Positions 8,074-16,834 of a stretch of 32,914 bases of DNA are shown here, piece by piece; the stretch's first letter is position 1, and each line of letters begins with the position of its first letter. Where the stretch lies: the NCBI GenBank assembly GCA_017650085.1, contig JAGCFN010000189.1, positions 1 to 32,914 on the forward strand, written 5' to 3'. Made by a program: the position numbers and the translations under genes. The notes beneath the pieces were generated by a model. It was given only the letters and a program-made list of their open reading frames with translations. It was not told the origin of the DNA and did no database searches. This stretch comes from Bacteroidaceae bacterium. Its GTDB lineage: Bacteria > Bacteroidota > Bacteroidia > Bacteroidales > Bacteroidaceae.

Positions 8074-8351
8074 GACAAATTCAAAGAAATAATCAAAGAT
8101 GGTGATATCTTTTAAATCGCTTTGAACAAGTCTTGATATAATACATAAAATTCTTTGAATTTTAACGACTCATTTTAAGGCGCCACAGAACGCTTCTTTT
8201 TGCTTTGGGGGAACAAATGTACACCAGAGGGATTTGAAGCGATTCTAGGGCAAAATAGAGGGGTTACAGAGGGCACCTGATTCTAGCAATGAGTTAGTCA
8301 TCTCTATAAGGCCTCTTAGAGGAAGAAGAGTGAGTGATAAAGGCTGGGTCT

Positions 8352-8500
8352 ATTCCAATTCCAATTATTCCAATTAATAAAATTAAGGACAATAACCCCT
8401 TATATAATATATATAAGTAATTAATATATAATAAGTTATATATATAAGAAAGGGTAATTGGAACATAAAAACAAGAAACTGGAATAACTGGAATTGGAAT
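8352..8500. repeat. AT-rich palindromic element with 20-bp terminal inverted repeats
   Basis: ATTCCAATTCCAATTATTCC at 8352-8371 is repeated in reverse complement at 8481-8500 with a single mismatch. Inside, TTCCAATTA near 8369-8377 matches TAATTGGAA near 8455-8463, and the core 8396-8452 is almost pure A/T with complementary CCC-TTATATA and TATATAA-GGG arms. No transposase and no clear target-site duplication were seen. It may be a MITE-like element, a structured RNA or a strong cruciform site. Confidence 0.7.
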
Positions 8501-8761
8501 GAACAGCTAAGTTAATTTCATCTAAAAAGCAGATTTACAATGAGATACGATATCAGTAAGGCTTCTGCTCCCTCGATGCCGAACCTCGGAAAGGACAGAA
8601 AACACGTCAAAAACCTGTCGTAAAAGCCTCAAAAGTAGGACAGAAACCTTTCGTTCTGATGTTTTTCCTCATTCTAGAGGTACAGTTATCCGTCGAAAAA
8701 AATCAGTCTTCTGACCTCTTTTTTGAGGAAGAATTATGCAAAACGGCATGCCTCGTGCCCA

Positions 8762-8847
8762 AATTGCACAGTTAAATTGAATTTTTCACGTGTTAAATTG
8801 GCAAGTTTAACACGTGAAAATGACAAATGTGGCACGTTAAGTTTGTC
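8762..8847. repeat. Operon-end repeat cluster with a perfect 15-bp hairpin
   Basis: TTTTCACGTGTTAAA (8783-8797) and TTTAACACGTGAAAA (8806-8820) form a perfect 15-bp inverted repeat around an 8-nt loop. A related single unit precedes it (GCACAGTTAAATTGA, 8766-8780) and GGCACGTTAAGTTTGTC follows (8831-8847), identical to 3568-3584. The cluster starts 17 bp past the stop of the murF-alr fusion, so it is well placed to act as a terminator or mRNA-end stabiliser, though no poly-U tract follows. Confidence 0.75.
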
Positions 8848-8863
8848 TGCCTTAAGCTTTATA

Positions 8864-11227
8864 CTACTTGTCTTCGAAGTAGATTCGCTTCACTCTTGGC
8901 GCGATACCTGTGAGGATTTCGTAGGGGATTGTGCCGCAAAGTGAGGCGAGTTTCGAGGGTGACAACTCATCGCCGAAGATGGTGGCGAGGTCTCCTTCTT
9001 CACAAGGAATGTCTGTGACATCTATCATGCAAACGTCCATGCAGATATTGCCCACGTAATCAGCTTTCTGCCCATTAACCAGGCAATAGCCTTTCCTGTT
9101 GCCAAGCAATCTGTCCAGTCCGTCAGCATAACCTATCGGCAGGCTTGCAATTCGGCTGTCTCTTTCAAGCACGGTTTTGCGGCTGTAACCCACACTTTCG
9201 CCGGCTTTCACGTCGTGAATCTGCAGAATAGTGGTGCGGAGAGTGCTGACGTTGTGAATGGTCTGGTCGTTACGAGGGTTGATGCCGTAAAGTCCGAGTC
9301 CGAGTCGTACCATTTCGAGTTGTCTTTCGGGGAAATGCTCGATGCCTGCGCTGTTGCAGATGTGCCGCAGAATGGGGTGGGGGAAGGCTTCCTGGAGCTG
9401 TTTGCTGCCCTTCAGGAAGAGGTCGTATTGTTTGGCGGAGAATTCATCGAAGCTGTCGCTGTCGCTACCCACAAAATGCGAGAAGACGGAGCGCGGAATG
9501 AGGGCTGTCTGTCGCTTCAGGCGTTCGATGAGCCGAGGTATGTCCTTCTCCGGGTCGAAACCGAGACGATGCATTCCTGTGTCGAGCTTGATGTGAACGG
9601 GGAAGTTCGTAATGCCCTCGTGTTCGGCAGCATAGATGAGTGCGTCGAGCAGTCGGAAACTGTAAATCTCCGGCTCCAGATTGTACTGGAAGAGCGTACT
9701 GAAACTGCTCATTTCGGGGTTCATCACCATGATGCCTTGCGTGATGCCCTTCTCGCGAAGCGTGACACCTTCGTCGGCTACGGCTACTGCCAGGTAATCC
9801 ACATTGTGGTCCTGAAGCGTCTTGGCCACCTCGACTGCCCCTGCTCCATACGCATCGGCTTTTACCATGCAAACCATCTTCGTCTCGGGCTTCAGGAACG
9901 AGCGGTAGTAGTTGAGGTTGTCCACGAGTGCGCTAAGATTGACTTCGAGGATGGTTTCGTGCACTTTCTTCTCCAGACGGTCGGTTATGCGCTCAAAGTG
10001 GAACTTGCGTGCACCCTTGATGAGAATGAGCTGATGCTCGAGTTTGTTCATTATGTCGTCCTGCAGGAGTGCGTCCGTGTTGGCGAAAAATCGGCAGCAG
10101 ATGGGCAGGCCGGCAAAGCAGTTCATGTGGGCGGAAATGACGCCACCAACGGCAATCAGGTTGTTGATGCCGCGTTGTTCAAGCAGGTCGGCAAGTTGGG
10201 TATAGAGGGCATGGGGTTCTACTCCGCTCTGCAGAATGTCACTCAAAATAAGGGTACGCTGGCGGCCTTCTTTCTCGGGTCTGCGATTCATGAAATCGAG
10301 TGCAATGTCCAGGCTGCTAATGTCGCTGTTATAGGAGTCGTTGATGAGCGTGCAGTCGTTCTGTCCGTCCTTCACTTCGAGTCGCATAGCCACAGGTTCG
10401 AGTGCGCGCAGACGCTCTTCTATAATGTCATCATCGAGGCCCATCTCGCGACAGGCAGCACGACAAAGTGCTTCGTTATCCTCGTAGGCATTTCCTGTGG
10501 AAGGACAGGCAACAAGTCGGCCTTTCAGTCGGGCCTGACGGATGCAATCCTTTATCACGGAGTCCCCGGCAGGATATATGACAACCTTAGCGTCCTTCAT
10601 CAGTTGGAGTTTCTCCATGCACTTCTCCTCGAAGGTTGAGAAGTTCTCCTGATGGGCACCGCCAAGGCAAGTGAAGATGCCGATTGTGGGCTTGATGATG
10701 CGCTCCAGAGCCACCATTTCGTTCTTCTTCGAGATGGCTGCTTCGAAGATGCCAATCTGGGTGTTTTCGTTAAGTCCCCATACAGAGAGGGGAACACCTG
10801 TTTGTGAGTTATAACTGCGTGGGCTGCGAGTAACTGTGAAATCGGGTGCCAAGAGTTGGTAAAGCCATTCCTTGACAACAGTCTTTCCGTTACTGCCCGT
10901 AATTCCTATGATGGGAACGTCAAAACGAGAACGGTGTTGTGCAGCAAGCGACTGAAGTGCGAAAAGCGTGTTTTGAACGAATAGGAAGTCGGCATCTGGG
11001 AAATCGCCTTCCACCTTTTCGCTTACCACAAAAGCACGTACGCCTCGCTGATACAGGTCGGCAACATACAGGTGTCCGTTACCTACTTCTGTTTTTATGG
11101 CAAAGAAGAGTGTTGATTCCGGATAACAGAGGCTGCGACTGTCCGTCAGCAACCAGTCAATCTCACGTCCTTTCAGGCCGTCCGTTGGGGCTCCGATAAA
11201 GGATGCTATTTCAAGAGTATTATACAT
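8864..11227 (-). CDS. alr: Bifunctional MurF-like ligase / alanine racemase fusion
   Basis: The 787-residue protein joins a Mur-ligase region (about 1-425) to a full PLP alanine racemase (about 427-787) that makes D-alanine for peptidoglycan. In the ligase half I see the ATP loop GSNGKT (111-116), RSYNSQTGVPLSVWGLN, AHQENFSTFE and NDSYNSD, but the acidic-glycine segment reads IFEAAISKKNEM and the usual KGE motif is replaced by KLQL, so ligase activity is doubtful. In the racemase half are the PLP lysine in MVKADAYGAG (K456), HIKLDTGMHRLGF, GYSRKT and the CMDVCMIDVTD segment. Such fusions are standard in Bacteroidota. The start (ATG 11225-11227) is 30 bp after the GSCFA gene, probably one operon. 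Confidence 0.94.
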   Translation of the reverse strand: MYNTLEIASFIGAPTDGLKGREIDWLLTDSRSLCYPESTLFFAIKTEVGNGHLYVADLYQRGVRAFVVSEKVEGDFPDADFLFVQNTLFALQSLAAQHRSRFDVPIIGITGSNGKTVVKEWLYQLLAPDFTVTRSPRSYNSQTGVPLSVWGLNENTQIGIFEAAISKKNEMVALERIIKPTIGIFTCLGGAHQENFSTFEEKCMEKLQLMKDAKVVIYPAGDSVIKDCIRQARLKGRLVACPSTGNAYEDNEALCRAACREMGLDDDIIEERLRALEPVAMRLEVKDGQNDCTLINDSYNSDISSLDIALDFMNRRPEKEGRQRTLILSDILQSGVEPHALYTQLADLLEQRGINNLIAVGGVISAHMNCFAGLPICCRFFANTDALLQDDIMNKLEHQLILIKGARKFHFERITDRLEKKVHETILEVNLSALVDNLNYYRSFLKPETKMVCMVKADAYGAGAVEVAKTLQDHNVDYLAVAVADEGVTLREKGITQGIMVMNPEMSSFSTLFQYNLEPEIYSFRLLDALIYAAEHEGITNFPVHIKLDTGMHRLGFDPEKDIPRLIERLKRQTALIPRSVFSHFVGSDSDSFDEFSAKQYDLFLKGSKQLQEAFPHPILRHICNSAGIEHFPERQLEMVRLGLGLYGINPRNDQTIHNVSTLRTTILQIHDVKAGESVGYSRKTVLERDSRIASLPIGYADGLDRLLGNRKGYCLVNGQKADYVGNICMDVCMIDVTDIPCEEGDLATIFGDELSPSKLASLCGTIPYEILTGIAPRVKRIYFEDK

Positions 11228-11257
11228 TTTAAGTATTTACGATTTGTTGTTTTCGAT

Positions 11258-12052
11258 TTAACAATTCCATAGTTTGTTCCAGATGTGTTCAACCGCTTCT
11301 GGAGCGGGATGAATCATGTCCTCGGCATAGAAACGATAGTCGCGAAGTTCGTCCATCATGATCTCGTATGCAGGGAAGTAAGCCGCCTTGTTTGCATATT
11401 TCTTGCATATTTCGTCAACCGTAAGCAATAAAGTAGCTTTTGCCAACTGACTGCCGTGAAAGCCGTATTTTTTGTAGCGATAGGGGCTGACCGTAAAGAC
11501 GACTTGCAGCTTTGGGCAGTTTTCAAGAAGAAGATTCATCATGCCACTCAAGGTCTTCACACATGCCTCCAGGTCCAGCGTCACCTCCTCGAACTTGGCG
11601 GCAGGAACTTTATGGCAATTCGTTACCATAATGCCGTTCTCTTTTAGCTTGTAGCATACGTTTGTACCTAGTGTGATGAAAAGGAAGTCAGCCTTTCGCA
11701 GGGCATTTCCGAGGTTGAAGAAAGTTGTTCGGATGGTTTCGTTGAACCTTTTTTCTTCGGTATCGCTGATGAGCGTGTTTGCCCACCAACAACGCCATTT
11801 GCCATCGAAGTGGAAGACCGGCAACTTGTCTTCTCCAGTCAAAGCTTGCCGAACCTGAATGTCGATGCTTTCGGGGTTGTAGGCGGCTCCCAAAGGATTG
11901 CAGACGACACTCATTCCTTCTTTTTGGAAGCGTTCGCCCATGTACTGAGCAAAGCAAGAGCCGAGAAGCACGAACCGATGTTCTTTTTGCATCAATTTCG
12001 TCCATTTCGGCACTTCCACAACCGTTCGGAATGGCATCTCCTCAACCTTCAT
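11258..12052 (-). CDS. GSCFA domain protein
   Basis: A 264-residue member of the GSCFA family, named for the motif seen here as LLGSCFAQYMGERF. GSCFA proteins resemble SGNH/GDSL hydrolases; the later segments LFITLGTNVCY, VFTVSPYR and YFPAYEIMMDELRDYRFYAEDMIHPAPEAVEHIW carry the Asn/His type residues of that fold. Substrate unknown. No signal peptide, so cytoplasmic. The frame is open to a GTG at 12079, which sits inside the promoter -7 box; ATG 12052 (preceded by AAGGAG) is preferred, ATG 12037 being the alternative. Upstream of, and probably co-transcribed with, the MurF-Alr fusion, a pairing that hints at an envelope-related role. Confidence 0.88.
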   Translation of the reverse strand: MKVEEMPFRTVVEVPKWTKLMQKEHRFVLLGSCFAQYMGERFQKEGMSVVCNPLGAAYNPESIDIQVRQALTGEDKLPVFHFDGKWRCWWANTLISDTEEKRFNETIRTTFFNLGNALRKADFLFITLGTNVCYKLKENGIMVTNCHKVPAAKFEEVTLDLEACVKTLSGMMNLLLENCPKLQVVFTVSPYRYKKYGFHGSQLAKATLLLTVDEICKKYANKAAYFPAYEIMMDELRDYRFYAEDMIHPAPEAVEHIWNKLWNC

Positions 12053-12078
12053 CTTCTCCTTTTGCTGATTTTGTTGCA

Positions 12079-12086
12079 CAAAATTA
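12079..12086 (-). promoter_or_regulatory. -7 box of the GSCFA/murF-alr operon
   Basis: On the minus strand TAATTTTG fits TAnnTTTG and lies 26 bp before the ATG at 12052. No clear TTG is present at the -33 distance. It is divergent from the dxs box, 22 bp away, so the two promoters share one control region. Confidence 0.5.
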
Positions 12087-12108
12087 CATAAAACTCCGCA
12101 AAAAAGCG

Positions 12109-12116
12109 TATCTTTG
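12109..12116 (+). promoter_or_regulatory. -7 box of the dxs-trkA operon
   Basis: TATCTTTG fits TAnnTTTG and is followed after 21 bp by the GTG start of dxs, leaving a leader of roughly 15-18 nt. A matching -33 TTG is not obvious. Confidence 0.5.
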
Positions 12117-12137
12117 CCGTGAAAAATATATTAAATC

Positions 12138-14024
12138 GTGAAAAAAGAGCCTCAAGAGCTTCTTCCAAATATAAAGTTCCCGTCTGACCTTCGAGCTCTA
12201 CCGGTCGAAGCATTGCCTCAGGTTTGTAATGAACTGCGGCAAGATATTATTCGGGAAATGGCTTGCAATCCCGGTCATTTCGCAAGTTCACTAGGTGTTG
12301 TGGAACTGACGGTTGCATTACACTATGTATTTAATACGCCATACGACCGTCTCGTATGGGATGTCGGACATCAGGCTGCAGGTCATAAAATCCTGACGGG
12401 CCGTCATGACGCATTCCCAACATATCGTCATTTCGGCGGTCTTCGTCCTTTCCCTTCGCCAGATGAAAGCGAGTATGACACCTTTGCTTGCGGACATGCT
12501 TCGAACAGCATTTCTGCCGCTTTGGGAATGGCTGTTGCCGCTCACAAACAAGGTGAAGACGAGCGAAAAGTGGTGGCCGTGATTGGCGACGGCAGTATGA
12601 GCGGTGGCCTCGCTTTCGAGGGTGTCAACAATGCCAGCAGTACGCCAAACAATCTGCTTATCATATTGAATGACAATAACATGAGTATAGACAGGAGTGT
12701 GGGTGGCATGAAACAATACTTGCATCATCTGCACACTTCCAGCCTATACAATAATGTGCGTTTCCGTTTGTCTAACGGGCTCGTCCGTCTTGGCGTTTTG
12801 AGCGAGAAGAGACGGCAGAAGATTCTTCGTTTCAACAATTCTCTGAAGGCTTTGCTCAACAATCAGCAGAATATTTTCGAGGGCTTCAATATCCGTTATT
12901 TCGGGCCTATCGACGGTCATGACGTCATCGAACTCGTCAACACCCTTCGGCAGATTAAGGACATGAAGGGGCCGAAGCTTCTGCATCTGCATACGATCAA
13001 GGGCAAGGGCTTCAAACCAGCCGAGAAGAACCCTACAGTCTTCCATGCTCCAGGCAAGTATGACCCAGAAACGGGCGAACGCCTCAAGGACAATACCGAT
13101 GGTATGCCTCCAAGATATCAGGATGTTTTCGGCGAAACCCTGCTTGAACTAGCGAAACTTAACGAGAAGATTGTGGGCATAACGCCAGCGATGGCAACGG
13201 GCTGCAGCCTCAACATCATGATGAAAGAAATGCCCGAACGCACTTTCGATGTTGGTATAGCTGAAGGTCATGCTGTCACTTTTGCAGGAGGTTTGGCGAA
13301 AGAAGGACTGATTCCTTTCTGCAACATCTATTCTTCATTCGCCCAGCGCGCATTCGATAATATCATTCACGATGTAGCGCTTTGCCGTCTGCATGTCATC
13401 TTTTGTCTTGATAGGGCAGGACTCGTCGGGCAAGATGGTGCCACGCATCATGGCGCATTTGACCTTGCTGCTCTTCGTCCCATTCCCAATCTGACAATTA
13501 GTTCGCCCATGAACGAACACGAATTGCGTCGGTTGATGTACACGGCTCAGCTTCCAGACAAAGGACCTTTTGTGATTCGCTATCCAAGAGGTCGAGGCGT
13601 GCTGACAGATTGGCGTTGTGCTTTAGAGGAGGTTCCTGTTGGAAAAGGCCGCAAGCTTACAGACGGAAACGAAGTAGCGGTCCTGAGTCTTGGCCCCATC
13701 GGAAATGTGGTGGCTAAAGTTGTTCAAGAGTTGAAGGAGGCAGGGAAGTCTGTCGCTCATTATGATATGCGATTCCTAAAGCCTATTGATGAGGATATTC
13801 TGCAAGAAGTTGGCACAAAGTTTCATCGTATTGTAACCATAGAAGACGGCGTCGTTCAAGGCGGATTGGGTTCCGCAGTTATCGAATATATGGCAGATCA
13901 CAACTTGCACCCGCAGGTCGTTCGGCTTGGTCTGCCTGACCATTTTGTAGAACACGGTACTCCGGAAGAGCTCTATCATCTAGTTGGACTTGATGCGGAG
14001 GCCATAAAGAAAGCAATCTCATGA
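12138..14024 (+). CDS. dxs: 1-deoxy-D-xylulose-5-phosphate synthase
   Basis: Joins pyruvate and glyceraldehyde-3-phosphate, the first step of the MEP isoprenoid pathway and a source of precursor for thiamine and pyridoxal; thiamine-diphosphate dependent, cytoplasmic. In 628 residues I see [16 protein letters not shown] (74-89), the ThDP/metal motif GDGSMSGG (150-157) with its downstream NDNNMSID, the pyrimidine domain with [17 protein letters not shown] and the [20 protein letters not shown] segment, and the C-terminal transketolase domain. The start is GTG (12138-12140); no closer upstream ATG exists and the -7 box lies just before it. The stop overlaps the trkA ATG by 4 bp (ATGA). Confidence 0.96.
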   Translation: MKKEPQELLPNIKFPSDLRALPVEALPQVCNELRQDIIREMACNPGHFASSLGVVELTVALHYVFNTPYDRLVWDVGHQAAGHKILTGRHDAFPTYRHFGGLRPFPSPDESEYDTFACGHASNSISAALGMAVAAHKQGEDERKVVAVIGDGSMSGGLAFEGVNNASSTPNNLLIILNDNNMSIDRSVGGMKQYLHHLHTSSLYNNVRFRLSNGLVRLGVLSEKRRQKILRFNNSLKALLNNQQNIFEGFNIRYFGPIDGHDVIELVNTLRQIKDMKGPKLLHLHTIKGKGFKPAEKNPTVFHAPGKYDPETGERLKDNTDGMPPRYQDVFGETLLELAKLNEKIVGITPAMATGCSLNIMMKEMPERTFDVGIAEGHAVTFAGGLAKEGLIPFCNIYSSFAQRAFDNIIHDVALCRLHVIFCLDRAGLVGQDGATHHGAFDLAALRPIPNLTISSPMNEHELRRLMYTAQLPDKGPFVIRYPRGRGVLTDWRCALEEVPVGKGRKLTDGNEVAVLSLGPIGNVVAKVVQELKEAGKSVAHYDMRFLKPIDEDILQEVGTKFHRIVTIEDGVVQGGLGSAVIEYMADHNLHPQVVRLGLPDHFVEHGTPEELYHLVGLDAEAIKKAIS

Positions 14025-15400
14025 AAATCGTCATAGCAGGTGCAGGTGCTGTCGGCTCACATCTTGCGGCACTCCTTTCAAGAGAAGATCAGGACATCAT
14101 CCTTATTGATGAGAGTCCCGAGAAGACCACTCGATTGCTCAATTCGGGCGACCTCGACTTGATGACGCTCAACGTCTCGCCGACCTCAATTAGCGGTCTT
14201 CGCGAAGGTGGTGTGCATCAATGTGATCTCTTTATTGCCGTAACGCCTGAAGAGACCCGGAACATCACTTGTTGTATGCTCGCTCATACGCTTGGAGCCC
14301 GCAAGACGATTGCCCGCGTCGATACTGCCGAATACACGATGCCTCAGTATCGCGACCTCTTTCAGCAGATGGGTGTCGATTCCATCATCTATCCTGAAGG
14401 CTTGGCTGCAAAAGAAATCCTCGACGGCATCAAGCGTTCCTGGGTGCGTCAGTATTGGGAGGTTGCAGGAGGTGCGCTCGTTATGCTTGGTATCAAACTT
14501 CGCGAGAAGGCTCGCATCACGGGAGTTGCACTTCGTGACCTTTGTGATGCTCAGACACCTTACCGCATAGTTGTCATTAAGCGAGGAGACGACACCATTA
14601 TCCCTTCAGGTAACGACGAACTGCGAAACGGCGATATTGCATACTTCATGACGACCAAACGCCACATTGGATATATCCGCGAGATTGTGGGCAAGGAAGA
14701 TTATGCCGATGTCCGAAACGTGATGATTATGGGTGGCGGACGTACTTCCGTTCATGTGGCTGAAGGCAAGCCCGACTTCTACAACATCAAGATTATTGAG
14801 CAAAACGAGGAGCGTTGCCGCCGCCTGAACGAGATTCTCGAGGATAGCGATATCCGAATCATTCAAGGTGATGGACGCGACACCAAACTTCTTCTGGACG
14901 AAGGACTATCCGACATGCATGCGTTTTGTGCCCTTACTCCTGAAACCGAAACCAATATTCTTGCCTGCCTTGCGGCAAAACGTATGGGCGTTCGCAAAAC
15001 TGTTGCTTTGGTCGACAATATGGATTATGTTTCGATGGCTGAGAAACTTGATATCGGTACCATTATCAACAAGAAGATGATAGCTGCAGGCCGCATCTAT
15101 CAGATGATGCTCGATACCGACGCTCACAACGTGAAGTGTCTCACTATTGCAAGTGCTGATGTGGCTGAAATCGTGGCACAAGAAGGCAGCCTTGCATGTC
15201 AGAAACCAGTCAGCGAATTGCGTTTGCCTTCAGGCGTAACACTTGGCGGCTATGTTCGAGGCGAGGACCAAGGAGCACTTATCTATGGTAACACCCAGTT
15301 GCAACCGGGTGACCGTGTTGTCGTTTTCTGTAAGAGTGGGCTCATCAAACAAATGGACCGCTACTTCTCCAAGAAAAGTGGCGGCCTGCATCTGTTCTGA
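14021..15400 (+). CDS. trkA: Trk potassium uptake regulatory subunit TrkA
   Basis: Cytoplasmic NAD(H)/ATP-binding subunit that gates a Trk/Ktr potassium channel. The 459-residue protein has the typical duplicated layout: RCK-N Rossmann domain with [10 protein letters not shown] (6-15) and acidic residue in IILIDES, a first RCK-C domain, a second Rossmann domain beginning [14 protein letters not shown] (about 230), then a second RCK-C domain ending near [10 protein letters not shown]. The 4-bp ATGA overlap with dxs indicates coupled translation. The membrane partner TrkH, which I would expect next in many Bacteroidales, is absent: after 20 bp the convergent YccF gene begins. Confidence 0.95.
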   Translation: MKIVIAGAGAVGSHLAALLSREDQDIILIDESPEKTTRLLNSGDLDLMTLNVSPTSISGLREGGVHQCDLFIAVTPEETRNITCCMLAHTLGARKTIARVDTAEYTMPQYRDLFQQMGVDSIIYPEGLAAKEILDGIKRSWVRQYWEVAGGALVMLGIKLREKARITGVALRDLCDAQTPYRIVVIKRGDDTIIPSGNDELRNGDIAYFMTTKRHIGYIREIVGKEDYADVRNVMIMGGGRTSVHVAEGKPDFYNIKIIEQNEERCRRLNEILEDSDIRIIQGDGRDTKLLLDEGLSDMHAFCALTPETETNILACLAAKRMGVRKTVALVDNMDYVSMAEKLDIGTIINKKMIAAGRIYQMMLDTDAHNVKCLTIASADVAEIVAQEGSLACQKPVSELRLPSGVTLGGYVRGEDQGALIYGNTQLQPGDRVVVFCKSGLIKQMDRYFSKKSGGLHLF

Positions 15401-15420
15401 TTCCTAGTTGTTTTGATGTA

Positions 15421-15789
15421 TTAAATGACCTCCTTGCCAAAGGGTGAAAGAGCCAGTCTTGCCAGTCGGAAATGCATCTTTCCGAAAGGTATGCCGATGA
15501 TGGTGATGCAGAAGATAATGCCGAAAAACATGTGGCTTAGCCAAATCCAAATGCCACCAATGATGAACCACAGCACGTTCATGAAGAGGTTCAGGCAACC
15601 ATGTTGAGGTTGCTTCTCTCTCACCCTGGAGCCGAATGGCCATAATGCCAGCAAACCTAATTTCAGGCATTGAAGTCCGAAAGGTATGCCAATGATGGTT
15701 ATCATCAGACCTAAAGCTCCCACCAAATACTCCAGAGCAATCCCCAATCCTCCAAAGACAACCCAAATGATGTTCCCAAGAAACTTCAT
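15421..15789 (-). CDS. YccF domain inner-membrane protein
   Basis: A 122-residue membrane protein with two YccF repeats (PF03733): MKFLGNIIWVVFGGLGIALE followed by ITIIGIPFGLQCLKLGLLALWPFG, and again NLFMNVLWFIIGGIWIWL followed by ITIIGIPFGKMHFRLARLALSPFG. The internal duplication and the ITIIGIPFG motif define the family; its function is not established. About four membrane helices are expected. It is the last gene of a three-gene minus-strand run (13 bp after the DUF362 stop), ending 20 bp from the convergent trkA stop. Confidence 0.9.
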   Translation of the reverse strand: MKFLGNIIWVVFGGLGIALEYLVGALGLMITIIGIPFGLQCLKLGLLALWPFGSRVREKQPQHGCLNLFMNVLWFIIGGIWIWLSHMFFGIIFCITIIGIPFGKMHFRLARLALSPFGKEVI

Positions 15790-15802
15790 GACTTTTAACT
15801 GG

Positions 15803-16819
15803 TTATGTGGTGCGGCGAATTGTTTTGTATTTCACAGAGAATGGCTTCAGTCCCTTTGCCGCATCAGCTGCCGTGATGCGTTTGCCACCATTGTCGAGGT
15901 CGATGAGGACGTAACGGTTGTTGCCCATGCCAAGTTCCTTCATATATGAGAGTTGACGGAGGCCGTGGCGTGTTTCTATGCGTTCCACCATGTCGTGATG
16001 TTCTTCGGCAGTCATGGCATAGATGATGTCTACGCAAGCCTGGTCGATAGCCAGAATGTCTGTAGAAGAGAGGATGCCGACATCTGGTGTCACAACTGGT
16101 TCTGCCAGCAGGCCTTCGCAGTCGCATGAAACGGACATGTTGCGCATCACGTTGACGTAAGTGATGTGATTGCCAAAGTGATCGATAGTCGCTTTTGTGG
16201 ATTCTGTCATCCGCTCCATGAACTCTTCTTCGCAAATCGACCATTGATCGGATGAGCCTTTCACGGTATGTATTATGGCTTTGCCTTTATGGCCATCTGC
16301 ACATCCGATGCCGATATTCTTGTTCGAACCGCCGAAACCTCCCATCGTGTGTCCCTTGAAGTGCGTCAGGGCCACAATCGAGTCATAGTTCAGCAAGTTC
16401 TTGCCGACATGCATCCTCTTGAACCACTTGCCGCCTTTGATGGGTAGGGTAGTGGTTTCCTGCTCGTCGAGAATGTCAACGGGACAGAAGGTCCAGCCGT
16501 TCACTTTCAGCGTCTTGCGATGCTTTTCTGTCGTATCGCGGTCTCCTTCGTAATAGGTGTTCGTCTCGATAATGCTAGCTCCTTTCATGTCCTTTTTGAA
16601 AAGAGCTTTCACCCATTCCTTGGGGATAATATTCGGCCCGTTCTGCTCGCCTGTATGCAGTTTCACACCCACTTTGCCACCAATGTTTTCGCTGACTTGT
16701 TTATAGGCGTTGATGAGACCTTCGGCCGAGAGTTTACGTGTGAAATATACGACCGATTCGTTGCCCGTTCGTTTTTCATATGGGACGTACTTCTTGCCAC
16801 CTGTGCCGGCTGTTTTCAT
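15803..16819 (-). CDS. DUF362 family protein
   Basis: The 338-residue product matches the DUF362 pattern: KVGVKLHTGE, ASIIETNTYYEGDRDTTEKHRKTLKVNGW, IVALTHFKGHTMGGFGGSNKNIGIGCADGHKGKAIIH, CDCEGLLAEPVVTPDVGILSS (quoted segments are partly adjacent) and DILAIDQACVDII. The conserved cysteines in GIGCADGHKGK, SCDC and QAC could bind a metal or cluster. Some DUF362 proteins carry a ferredoxin domain; none is visible here. No signal peptide is evident, so a cytoplasmic protein is likely. Role unknown. It lies 15 bp after the HerA-like ATPase gene and 13 bp before the YccF gene. Confidence 0.88.
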   Translation of the reverse strand: MKTAGTGGKKYVPYEKRTGNESVVYFTRKLSAEGLINAYKQVSENIGGKVGVKLHTGEQNGPNIIPKEWVKALFKKDMKGASIIETNTYYEGDRDTTEKHRKTLKVNGWTFCPVDILDEQETTTLPIKGGKWFKRMHVGKNLLNYDSIVALTHFKGHTMGGFGGSNKNIGIGCADGHKGKAIIHTVKGSSDQWSICEEEFMERMTESTKATIDHFGNHITYVNVMRNMSVSCDCEGLLAEPVVTPDVGILSSTDILAIDQACVDIIYAMTAEEHHDMVERIETRHGLRQLSYMKELGMGNNRYVLIDLDNGGKRITAADAAKGLKPFSVKYKTIRRTT

Positions 16820-16834
16820 GATAGTGTTCAGTCG

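Larger units (their letters stand above)
8039..8863. other. 825-bp gene-free region
   Basis: I find no convincing gene on either strand. The region holds, in window order, the ABC-operon promoter (8043-8073), an inverted repeat AAATTCAAAGAA/TTCTTTGAATTT (8077-8088, 8151-8162), a G-rich stretch with no recognised signal (8200-8340), a 149-bp AT-rich palindromic element (8352-8500), a 27-codon open frame of doubtful status (8540-8623), and a hairpin plus repeat units (8762-8847) after the murF-alr fusion. Its length is unusual for this otherwise tightly packed window and may reflect a lost insertion. Confidence 0.7.

Noticed and set aside
8039..8400. Cobalamin riboswitch or other leader upstream of the ABC importer
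   Set aside because: The promoter ends 4 bp before the start codon, leaving no room for a leader, and no B12-box-like sequence was recognised.
8395..8460. AT-rich origin of replication
   Set aside because: No cluster of DnaA boxes (TTATNCACA) and no dnaA/dnaN neighbourhood; the AT core is explained as part of the palindromic element.
8540..8623. 27-codon open frame (MRYDISKASAPSMPNL...)
   Set aside because: Too short, no family resemblance, no promoter box or operon partner; could be a remnant, but coding cannot be supported.
8723..8944. 73-codon open frame on the plus strand
   Set aside because: Runs through the hairpin repeat cluster and into the antisense of the racemase end; no motif.
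9215..10639. 474-codon open frame on the plus strand
   Set aside because: It lies antisense within the murF-alr fusion, whose domains are unmistakable; the antisense translation has no recognisable motif and begins inside the racemase.
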